From assembly GCA_028344575.1 (NCBI GenBank), contig JAOMBO010000001.1, forward strand, positions 1 to 64,000: a stretch of 64,000 nt of DNA. Direction: 5' to 3'. The first letter of the stretch is position 1. The number at the start of each line of letters is the position of its first letter. Shown one piece after another: positions 20,691 to 28,988 of the stretch. Origin of the DNA: Candidatus Nitrosopelagicus sp. (GTDB taxonomy: Archaea > Thermoproteota > Nitrososphaeria > Nitrososphaerales > Nitrosopumilaceae). The notes under the pieces are model-generated. The model saw only the letters and a list, made by a program, of their open reading frames with translations, ran no database searches and was not told the origin of the DNA. The translations under genes and the position numbers were made by a program.

Positions 20691-22736
20691 TTATTTTGTT
20701 GCAGAGGCGTGCTTCTTGCCTGAGAACACTTCTGCGAAGCCTTTCCGTGCTTCCACAATCGGCATGAATATGATGATTGCGGCTGCAGCGCTGACCCAAG
20801 CGATTGCGATTCCTACCCATAGTCCGTAGAATCCAAAGTCGAAGACGTATCCTGAGAAGTATAATGGCATTGGCCAGAATATGATAACTACCAAAGTGAG
20901 CAAGCCTCCACCTCTAACACTGAACTTGAAGGCTTTCTTTAGTTGTTCTTCGTCTTGTTCACGCTTTGCAACTTCGGTAGCAGTGATTTCGTGTTGTTCC
21001 ATGTCGTCAGTGACAAGGGACATGTGTTGGTCCAATTGTTTCCAATCGTATTTCTTGTTCTGAGCCAAACTGATGACTATACAGATTAATCCTGATGATA
21101 ATATCGCAACTACATTTCCATAAAGCATTGGGAATGCACCGCCAAGTGACGCTATATCTATGACTCCATTGGCTTCAGAGGCTGCAACACTTGTCCAAGT
21201 GGTTAGTGATAGACAGACACCTATTAGTGCGCCCGCTACCGCACCGGCACGAGTTGTTCTATTCCAAATAATCGTTAACGCAATCGGGATGACAGCAGAG
21301 CCAATCAATATTCCCATTGCTAAGTATACAAATCCTAAACTAAGTCCCATTCCTAACAGTACGACCGCAAGCGCACCCATTCCAAGTCCAAACGCAACTA
21401 TAACACCACGACTCACCTTCAACAGCTGTTTGCCTGTAGCCTGTGGATTCTTGTAAGTACGGTATACATCGTATGTAATCAACGAAGATACTGCGATTAG
21501 TTCTGCAGATCCTGCCGAAGTCACAGCCATGAATAGCATGACTAGTACCATGATGGCACCTATCTCACCCATTAGCACTGATGCTGCTGCCGGAACTACA
21601 AGTCCGAGCTGCACCTGCTCTGGAGATAGCTCAACATCTATCGCCACCGCCGTCAGTCCCATAGTAGTTGCTAGTGTAAATGGAATTGCGAACCAGCACA
21701 TTCCACCAAGTAAGAAACCCTTTACTGTGGAACTTGGTTGTGCAGCAATTGCACGTTGCCAGTAAGCCTGGTCAACAAAGACAGTTCCAAAGTTTCCTAC
21801 AATATTGATAACTCCAAAGATTAAGCCTCCTGCCGAAGCCATTGTAAGGTATGCACCCATAGCGTTACCATATGTGCTTGGATCACCTTCAACTGCTCCG
21901 CCTTCAGCGAAGGTTGGTGATATCACCGGATTAAGCGAAGCTGCCTCCACCAGTTTGTTATACATTCCTTCGACACCACCCGTGATTGGACTGATGAAGA
22001 ATACCATCGCAACGAATGTTAGAATTACTATAAAGATAATGACCGTGTGCATGTAATCCGCTACAAACGTAGCCTTGAGACCACCTACAAGTGTGTAAAT
22101 CATGACACCGACTGGGATTAAGAATGCTGCTAGAGAAATATCCATACCGGTAAGTCCGTTAACTACGGCTGCACCTCCAAGTAGAAGCATACCAGTTACA
22201 ATCATGTTACATGTTAATGCGAAACCTAAGAAAACTTTGTGAGTACCAGCGCCGAATCTTGCTCTGATAATTTCTAAGAATGTGTGTGCGTTTGGTGCCT
22301 TTCGTTTTAGTTCAATGGCTAGAATTCCGAACAAAAGTACCTGAATTGATGCTCCTGCTGCATACCAGAAAGGACCACTTACACCGTAAAGATACGCTAC
22401 AGTTGAGGATTGAAGCAGTGTGGCAGCCCAAGTCCATGCTGACACGATTGCAGCCGCAGTTAGACCAGTTTTAATGATTCTTCCTGCAGTATTGAATCCT
22501 TCAGAACTTTGCATGTTTCCAAGGTATTTTTCTTCAATCTTAATCTCGGCAGATATGATTCCGGCAAAGACCATTCCAAGACCAACAACAATAAACCAAC
22601 CGACGGATTCGTCTAATACTTCTCCAAGTACAAATTCCCCTTCAATGGCACCGGCGGCGTCTGCGCTTTGAATTAACCCCATTGATGCGATCGACATAAG
22701 AAATAGCGACAGCATTGCCATAGAGCCAATTTTCAT
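20691..22736 (-). CDS. Sodium:solute symporter (SSS) family, probable urea transporter (DUR3-like)
   Basis: Long polytopic protein; YGVSGPFWYAAGASIQVLLFGILAIELKRKAPNAHTFLEII; adjacent to urease. Confidence 0.85.
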   Translation of the reverse strand: MKIGSMAMLSLFLMSIASMGLIQSADAAGAIEGEFVLGEVLDESVGWFIVVGLGMVFAGIISAEIKIEEKYLGNMQSSEGFNTAGRIIKTGLTAAAIVSAWTWAATLLQSSTVAYLYGVSGPFWYAAGASIQVLLFGILAIELKRKAPNAHTFLEIIRARFGAGTHKVFLGFALTCNMIVTGMLLLGGAAVVNGLTGMDISLAAFLIPVGVMIYTLVGGLKATFVADYMHTVIIFIVILTFVAMVFFISPITGGVEGMYNKLVEAASLNPVISPTFAEGGAVEGDPSTYGNAMGAYLTMASAGGLIFGVINIVGNFGTVFVDQAYWQRAIAAQPSSTVKGFLLGGMCWFAIPFTLATTMGLTAVAIDVELSPEQVQLGLVVPAAASVLMGEIGAIMVLVMLFMAVTSAGSAELIAVSSLITYDVYRTYKNPQATGKQLLKVSRGVIVAFGLGMGALAVVLLGMGLSLGFVYLAMGILIGSAVIPIALTIIWNRTTRAGAVAGALIGVCLSLTTWTSVAASEANGVIDIASLGGAFPMLYGNVVAILSSGLICIVISLAQNKKYDWKQLDQHMSLVTDDMEQHEITATEVAKREQDEEQLKKAFKFSVRGGGLLTLVVIIFWPMPLYFSGYVFDFGFYGLWVGIAIAWVSAAAAIIIFMPIVEARKGFAEVFSGKKHASATK

Positions 22737-22756
22737 AGATGTTTTCAGAACTTTTT

Positions 22757-22768
22757 GTTATATATGAA
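22757..22768 (-). promoter_or_regulatory. Probable TATA-box region of the SSS transporter gene
   Basis: gttatatatgaa about 20-30 nt upstream of ATG on minus strand. Confidence 0.5.
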
Positions 22769-22894
22769 TTCCAAGAATTGAGAATATGACACTTTAGATT
22801 TCAAGTTCTGCGGTAGTTATATTCTAACAGTCGACGTCGGCTTAAAATTTATTATTTATAAAAAAATAGTTTTGTGTTTGTTATATGCAAACCA

Positions 22895-25198
22895 CTAGAC
22901 TAACACAATTGGTTTTGAGCTTAGAGTAAGTAACTTAGAAGTGACATGTCCCAAATCAGAATCAGTATCACTTAGACCCTTACGACCCATTACAATTGTA
23001 TCAACATTTAGTGAAGTTGCAAGTTCTGATATCTTTTTTGCAGGATCACCTAGCTTGACAATTCGTTCATAGTTTTTCAATTTGCTTGGAAGTAAAATTC
23101 CCAAAAGCATTTTTCGTCCATCTTGTTCCATCTTTAATGTCATTTCTTCATCCATTGATTCGTCATCATCAGTCCACTCTATGATATGAGCAAGGTATAC
23201 TTTGATGTTAGAAGATTCCTTCATTACATAATTTACATAATTCAATGACCGCATGGATGAGACAGAGCCATCGACAGCAACAAGAATTTTTTGGGCAATT
23301 TCATTTCCAGAAAGATCATGACCATATTTGTCAGATTTTTTAGGTTTTGAAGAAATGACTATATTTTTCAAAACATGGGCAATTCCAGATCTTGATTGTA
23401 TTATAGGTAAAGCCCAAACTAAAGACCCAGCAGTTGCAGCCCACAATATGGCAACCCAAATCCAAACATGGTAAACAGTTTCAGTGAATACATAATTTGA
23501 TAAAAATAATGGAATTGGCCATACTACGACAAGAATCAAAGTTAGAGTCAAACCGTACCTCATACTAAATTTAGATGCATTTTTGAGAGATTCTTCATTT
23601 GTTTCTTTTTCTAGGCGTTTTCTAATTTGCTCATCAACTACAAAAATTTCATGTTTTAGTTTAGAGAAATTAAAGTTCTCAGGTCGGAATAAACTTCCGA
23701 TTACAGTGATTATAAGGCTGGTCAAAATTGATGCAAGATTTCCTGCCAATAATGCAAACATGTTAGAAGTAGATGCAAGAGAAATTTCTCCAGAGGTTGC
23801 ATATGCATATCCAAGCCAAACGGTAACTCCACATACAAGACCGATTATCGAAGCGATTGTTGCAGCATATCTATTGGTGTCTTTCCATAAAATTGCAAGT
23901 GAAATTGGTGCAACTGCAGAACCTATCAAAACACCCATTGCAAGATAGACGTATTGTAAGCTTACTCCAAACTGGAATAACATGGATGCCAAAGCACCCA
24001 TTCCAAGTCCAAATCCTAGTATGGCATATCTCGAAATTCTCATTAATTGCCTTCCGGTGGATGAAGGTTTGATGTATGTTCGAAATACATCATAAGTTAC
24101 AAGAGAGGACACAGAGATTAATTGTGCAGAACCTGCAGCAGTTACAGCGGTGAATAAAACAGTAAGCATTAGAATTGCGCCGATGTCGCCTAAAAGATGC
24201 GCAGCTGCCAATGGAGCAACCAATCCTGAGCTAATTTCAAGAGGGGTTAATTCAAGATTCACCGCAACTGCAGCTAATCCCAAAGTTGTTGCAAGTGCAA
24301 AAGGAATGGCAAACCACGCTAATCCTCCTACTAAAAATCCAGGAACTACAGAACGAGGACGAGATGCAATTGCACGTTGCCAATAGGATTGATCAACAAA
24401 GACAGTTCCAAAGTTTCCTACAATATTGATAACTCCAAAAATTAATGCCCCAACTGATGCAAGTGTTAAAAATGAACCAGCCGCATTTCCTTCAACAGGA
24501 TACATTGCAGCAGCGTTAGATAATTTTTCAAACATTCCAGAGATTCCACCAATATCAGGATTGATGAAATATATCGTAGACGTGAAAATTAAAACGACTA
24601 CAAAGATGAATGCAGTATTGAAATATTCTGCAAGAAATGTTGCTTTTAGACCACCAAACAAAGTATACGCAATTACACCTACAGGAATCAGAAATGCAGC
24701 AATGTAGACATTGATTCCAGTTAATGCATTTACAACAGCTGCACCACCCAAAACCAACATTGCAGTTACTATGATATTTGTAAGAAATGCAAAACTAAGA
24801 AATACCTTATGTGATGATTTACCAAATCTTGAATTTATCATTTCAGGAAAAGTGTGAGACATAGGAGATTTTCGTTTTAATTCAATTGCCAATATGGCAA
24901 ATAATACAACCTGAATTGATGCACCTGCTGCATACCAGAAAGGGCCACTTATCCCATATTGATATGCCACAGTGGATGATTGAAGAAGAGTTGCAGCCCA
25001 AGTCCATGCAGATACAACAGAGGTAACGATTAATCCTGTTTTTACAGTTCTACCTGCAGTCGAAAACCATTCAAAAGTTTTCTTGGTTCCAAGCCACTTA
25101 GTTTCAGCTTTAACCAAAATCAATACAACAGATGCCAGTAAGATTCCGACACCAATTAAAATTAGATAACCAACACTTTCATCAAGAATATAGGACAA
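22895..25198 (-). CDS. SSS-family transporter with C-terminal UspA domain
   Basis: SSS core paralogous to 20691..22736; C-terminus QKILVAVDGSVSSMRSL...VDTIVMGRKGLSD...LTLSSKPIVLV. Confidence 0.88.
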   Translation of the reverse strand: MSYILDESVGYLILIGVGILLASVVLILVKAETKWLGTKKTFEWFSTAGRTVKTGLIVTSVVSAWTWAATLLQSSTVAYQYGISGPFWYAAGASIQVVLFAILAIELKRKSPMSHTFPEMINSRFGKSSHKVFLSFAFLTNIIVTAMLVLGGAAVVNALTGINVYIAAFLIPVGVIAYTLFGGLKATFLAEYFNTAFIFVVVLIFTSTIYFINPDIGGISGMFEKLSNAAAMYPVEGNAAGSFLTLASVGALIFGVINIVGNFGTVFVDQSYWQRAIASRPRSVVPGFLVGGLAWFAIPFALATTLGLAAVAVNLELTPLEISSGLVAPLAAAHLLGDIGAILMLTVLFTAVTAAGSAQLISVSSLVTYDVFRTYIKPSSTGRQLMRISRYAILGFGLGMGALASMLFQFGVSLQYVYLAMGVLIGSAVAPISLAILWKDTNRYAATIASIIGLVCGVTVWLGYAYATSGEISLASTSNMFALLAGNLASILTSLIITVIGSLFRPENFNFSKLKHEIFVVDEQIRKRLEKETNEESLKNASKFSMRYGLTLTLILVVVWPIPLFLSNYVFTETVYHVWIWVAILWAATAGSLVWALPIIQSRSGIAHVLKNIVISSKPKKSDKYGHDLSGNEIAQKILVAVDGSVSSMRSLNYVNYVMKESSNIKVYLAHIIEWTDDDESMDEEMTLKMEQDGRKMLLGILLPSKLKNYERIVKLGDPAKKISELATSLNVDTIVMGRKGLSDTDSDLGHVTSKLLTLSSKPIVLV

Positions 25199-25232
25199 TC
25201 ACTAAACATCAAATAATAATTATTTAAACTCA

Positions 25233-25241
25233 TAGTGCTAA
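25233..25241 (+). promoter_or_regulatory. TAGTGCTAA motif copy between SSS-UspA and Lrp genes
   Basis: Exact 9-mer. Confidence 0.5.
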
Positions 25242-25294
25242 TTTAGGCGTGAGGTATTGAAACCCTTACATATTCTGACGAGTGTATATGGTTA

Positions 25295-25828
25295 ATGACA
25301 GACGAGATTGATGAATTAATAATTTCAGCCTTATCAAAAGACTCCAGACAAGATTCCACAGAAATTTGGGATTTTCTAAGAGGTTTTGGACACGAAGTAG
25401 CCCCCGAGGAAATTGAATCAAGAATTTCAAAATTATCTCAAGAAGGAGTGATCACAGGATACTCGATTACAATAGACCCAAAAAAACTACCAAAGCGAAT
25501 AATCAGAACTACCCTAATCACATTCAAAGTATCTCAATCACTTCGTAAAAGAACAGAAAGTTTGAAAAAATATCTAAAAGATGCTCCATTTGTAATTTTT
25601 TCAGGAAGTACAAAAGGAGGATTAGATTGGATTACAATTAGATCATTCCCGTCGGTAGAAATTGCAGATGAAGAGACCGATATTTTCAGAAATCTGTTTG
25701 GAGATATTATTCAAACATATCAGGTTTATGATTTTGCACCAACAAAAGAGGTATCATTACACGCCCTATCATATACAGAAAAGGAACACAAAGAATTTCT
25801 TAAAGAATGGATGCCGCCATTCTTATAA
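25295..25828 (+). CDS. Lrp/AsnC-family transcriptional regulator
   Basis: N-terminal HTH (IISALSKDSRQDSTEIWDFL...ITGYSITIDPKKL) plus ligand-type domain. Confidence 0.8.
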   Translation: MTDEIDELIISALSKDSRQDSTEIWDFLRGFGHEVAPEEIESRISKLSQEGVITGYSITIDPKKLPKRIIRTTLITFKVSQSLRKRTESLKKYLKDAPFVIFSGSTKGGLDWITIRSFPSVEIADEETDIFRNLFGDIIQTYQVYDFAPTKEVSLHALSYTEKEHKEFLKEWMPPFL

Positions 25829-26692
25829 TCACAATTTTAGAGTTTTCCTTAAAGTGACCCTTTCAAAATGAATTGTTTCATCCAACAATTCATGTAATTT
25901 GTAACGTAAATCCATCATGTATGTAACTACTTCACGTCTAACCTTTGGGTCAGAAATAGTTTGAGCTTCATTTGCTACAGAGTCAATTCGTGATAGAGCC
26001 ATTTTTAGACCAAGTTTTGTTTTTTTGGTAATTCTATGGGATTGTTCAGCTTTGGTTGTCCGAGGATCATCATCTTTTTTTACTTTTGATTTCTTTATTG
26101 AACGAATCTGTTTTACTGTCAGGTGATCATCATAAATTCTCTGAGCCATTTCAGCCTGTTCTTCAGATGGAACACCCAGTAATTCGAGACTTTGGCTGAC
26201 CGAAAGGGCATTTTGGATTAACTGTTTTTTTGCCTCAGATGGTAATTTCAAAAGTTGAATTCTATGTGATACATATTCTTCACTTTTTTCAATTTTACTT
26301 GCTAGTTCAGATACACCGCCCCATCCAAAATCATCAACATATTTTTTGAACGCTTCTGCCTCTTCAAGTGCATTAAGTGATTTACGCTGAATATTCTCGG
26401 TTAATTGTATCTCATAGGTTTGTTTATCACTTAATTCTCTGATTTTTGACTGAATGTGGCGCCATCTCAAAGAACGGCATGCCTCAAATCTTCGATAGCC
26501 AGCAACAATTTCAAATCCTAATGCGACAGGTCTAACCAATATTGGTTGTAACAAACCATGTTCTGTGATACTTTTTACAAGTGAACGAAATTCAGGATCA
26601 TTTTTATCAATTTTATGCCTAACCTCAAATGGAGAATGCTTAATCATACGCATCTCAATTGGTTCAATAATACTAGAATCAAAATGTTCCAT
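25829..26692 (-). CDS. ParB/Spo0J-family protein
   Basis: HGLLQPILVRPV, AGYRRFEACRSL, IQLTENIQRKSLNALEEAEAF. Confidence 0.9.
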   Translation of the reverse strand: MEHFDSSIIEPIEMRMIKHSPFEVRHKIDKNDPEFRSLVKSITEHGLLQPILVRPVALGFEIVAGYRRFEACRSLRWRHIQSKIRELSDKQTYEIQLTENIQRKSLNALEEAEAFKKYVDDFGWGGVSELASKIEKSEEYVSHRIQLLKLPSEAKKQLIQNALSVSQSLELLGVPSEEQAEMAQRIYDDHLTVKQIRSIKKSKVKKDDDPRTTKAEQSHRITKKTKLGLKMALSRIDSVANEAQTISDPKVRREVVTYMMDLRYKLHELLDETIHFERVTLRKTLKL

Positions 26693-26699
26693 GGTGGTA

Positions 26700-26708
26700 T
26701 AGTGCTAA
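26700..26708 (+). promoter_or_regulatory. TAGTGCTAA motif copy upstream of parB-like gene
   Basis: Exact 9-mer. Confidence 0.45.
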
Positions 26709-26810
26709 CATGAACTACTTAGACTTGTTGTTTTTCTAAGATCTTAGAATAATATCCACTATGAAAAAAAAGGCATTTTGGTTAAATTTAGTATATAACT
26801 AATTTCAGGT

Positions 26811-26951
26811 ATGTCTCGCTTCGAAAAAGCAACAAAACCATACGACATTCAACCAACATTATGGATGTCAATCGGATTAACAGTTTTGGTAGGTTCGATA
26901 ATTGGTAAACTGATAGATGCCACAGAATTCACATCTCAGTTTTTAAGATAG
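26811..26951 (+). CDS. 46-aa single-TM small protein
   Basis: Manual translation MSRFEKATKPYDIQPTLWMSIGLTVLVGSIIGKLIDATEFTSQFLR*; missing from ORF track. Confidence 0.6.
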   Translation: MSRFEKATKPYDIQPTLWMSIGLTVLVGSIIGKLIDATEFTSQFLR

Positions 26952-26962
26952 TATAATTTTAT

Positions 26963-27532
26963 TTGTATGTGGAATTAGATACAACCGATTTGAAGGTAAT
27001 GGGTGCTGTGAAAAAAGGCCTCACAACATTTGGTGGGATAAAAAATGGAGTTCATTTGAAAAAGGATGAACTGGTAAAAATTTTAGATATTTTGGATAAT
27101 AGTCAATTAATCTCATCAACAACGGGAACCGGATTATTAGGACAGAAAAAATTAATTATCAACTTAACAGACAAGGGAGAAGAAAGAATTCAAGAGTATC
27201 TAGAAATGTTACGAGTTAAATGGAAAGAGATGATTGATTTAGCAATAGCAGGCGAAAGAGACCAACTTGATCAAATAATTGTAGATAATCCATTCATGGT
27301 GAACATGATGGTATTTTTTGGAGTTACAGATTTGCCAACTCTGAGTAGACTAAATTTAAGATTCCTTTTGGAAGGAAAACATCTTTGCTACAAATGTAAA
27401 AAGGAGCTAAAAGGATTGATGCAAAAATTTGCAGTATCAGATGTCAGGAAATTTAATTTCAAACTACCTCGAGGAATGACTACACGGGATGACCTGTGTG
27501 CAGATTGCTTTAACAGTCTAGGTAGATCGTGA
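26963..27532 (+). CDS. Winged-helix-like protein with C-terminal C4 zinc site
   Basis: N-terminal region similar to 58992..59507; CYKCKK...CADC. Confidence 0.7.
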   Translation: MYVELDTTDLKVMGAVKKGLTTFGGIKNGVHLKKDELVKILDILDNSQLISSTTGTGLLGQKKLIINLTDKGEERIQEYLEMLRVKWKEMIDLAIAGERDQLDQIIVDNPFMVNMMVFFGVTDLPTLSRLNLRFLLEGKHLCYKCKKELKGLMQKFAVSDVRKFNFKLPRGMTTRDDLCADCFNSLGRS

Positions 27533-27772
27533 CATTCTTTTCTTAACAACCTGAAGTACAATTCTTGCAATAATTATACCGATTACAATAATTATAGCGT
27601 ACGTCCAAATATCAGCTAAATCTTGATCTTCCTGTTGTGCCTCATCTAGAGGTTTTGAATCAAATTGAGCACCAGGAGCAAATACGTCCTTATCCATTAC
27701 AGTCTCAGCAAAAGCAACACTAGGTACAATTGTAACTACCATGACAAATAATGTAATTAAAAATAGATTCAA
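27518..27772 (-). CDS. Small secreted/membrane protein with signal peptide and C-terminal TM
   Basis: MNLFLITLFVMVVTIVPSVAFAET...IWTYAIIIVIGIIIARIVLQVVKKR. Confidence 0.65.
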   Translation of the reverse strand: MNLFLITLFVMVVTIVPSVAFAETVMDKDVFAPGAQFDSKPLDEAQQEDQDLADIWTYAIIIVIGIIIARIVLQVVKKRMSRST

Positions 27773-27813
27773 GTGACTTTTTTGGTGATTTGAGGGATTT
27801 AACGATTTGTGAA

Positions 27814-27900
27814 CTAACCTAAAAAGTTGGTTACACCTAGAAAGAGACCAATGATGCTGATTAATACAACTACGACTCCCATTACCTGTTTGTCATTCAT
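27814..27900 (-). CDS. 28-aa single-TM micropeptide (candidate)
   Basis: Manual translation MNDKQVMGVVVVLISIIGLFLGVTNFLG*. Confidence 0.5.
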   Translation of the reverse strand: MNDKQVMGVVVVLISIIGLFLGVTNFLG

Positions 27901-27957
27901 AATAACTGTAAAAAAATGACCAATTTAACAATTCAGAGTGTGCGAATTTATTGAAAA

Positions 27958-28563
27958 TTAATTGAATTTGTTTTCAAAGACTACTTTATCTAATGATAAT
28001 TGTCCACCACGTTCTGCTGCAGGGGAAGCAGCCTTTCCTACAACAATCATCATCACAATTATGTGTTCATCAGGAAGATTGATGATTTTTGCTATCTCAT
28101 CATATTCAAAACCAACCATAGGGCAAGAATCAAGACCCATTTGTTTTGCAGCAAGCATTATGGTTTGTGCTGCAAATCCACAAGAACGCATTGCCTCATC
28201 TCTTCTATTTTGAGGACTTTCAGAATATTTTTTGTGCATTGCATCTCGAACATGTTCTTGTTTTTCAAGAGGATGATTCTTCCAATATCTCATAGGATCG
28301 TCTTTCCAGGCATCCATATTTCCACATAGTAAGATGACAAGTGACCCATCTAGCGGTTGAGCTTGATTTCGAGCAGCGACATGAATTTTTTCTTTTACTG
28401 CTTGATCTGTTATGGTGACAAATCGCCAGTTTTGTTGATTGTAGCTTGTAGGAGAAAGTATTGTTAACTCCATCAGTGACTTTACCTGTTCAGGACTCAT
28501 TTTGTAGGTGTTATCGAATTTTTTTATTGCACGTCTTGTTTTAATTGCATCAAAAGTATCCAT
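27958..28563 (-). CDS. Nitroreductase family protein
   Basis: KTRRAIKKF, SPTSYNQQNWRF, GLDSCPMVGFE. Confidence 0.9.
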   Translation of the reverse strand: MDTFDAIKTRRAIKKFDNTYKMSPEQVKSLMELTILSPTSYNQQNWRFVTITDQAVKEKIHVAARNQAQPLDGSLVILLCGNMDAWKDDPMRYWKNHPLEKQEHVRDAMHKKYSESPQNRRDEAMRSCGFAAQTIMLAAKQMGLDSCPMVGFEYDEIAKIINLPDEHIIVMMIVVGKAASPAAERGGQLSLDKVVFENKFN

Positions 28564-28589
28564 TTTCTATATCAATTCCATTTTTTAAG

Positions 28590-28988
28590 TTATTTTTCAG
28601 GATGAGAGCATAATTCAGCCAGTACTCCCTCTAAGGATTTTGGGTGAATGAATGTGACTTTAGTTCCAGCAGAGCCAGGTCGAACCTTTCCCAAAAATTG
28701 TACTCCACAACCTTCCATTCTTTCTACCTCACCTTCAATGTTATCAGTTTCTAATGCCATGTGGTGTAGACCTGGACCTTTTTTATCAAGAAATTTTTTA
28801 ATTGGACTATCATCTTTGGTGGGTTGCATCAACTCTATTCTTCCATTTTCCATAGAAATTATTGCAACCTTTACTCCTTCAGATTCCACTGTTTCAAATT
28901 CTATTTCATCAATACCAAGTGCTTTTTGATAGACCTTAGCTGACTCTTCTACATTGTTTACCGCAATTGCGATGTGATCAATTTTCAT
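28590..28988 (-). CDS. mce: Methylmalonyl-CoA epimerase
   Basis: MKIDHIAIAVNNVEES, GPGLHHMALETDNIE, THPKSLEG-type glyoxalase-fold motifs. Confidence 0.93.
   Translation of the reverse strand: MKIDHIAIAVNNVEESAKVYQKALGIDEIEFETVESEGVKVAIISMENGRIELMQPTKDDSPIKKFLDKKGPGLHHMALETDNIEGEVERMEGCGVQFLGKVRPGSAGTKVTFIHPKSLEGVLAELCSHPEK

Noticed and set aside
21571-21590. ttagcactgatg match to the reverse of the regulatory motif inside the urea transporter gene
   Set aside because: Imperfect and inside coding sequence; not counted.
20881-22671. Series of plus-strand ORFs opposite the SSS transporter gene
   Set aside because: Shadow ORFs caused by the higher GC and codon bias of the real gene; composition unlike a protein.
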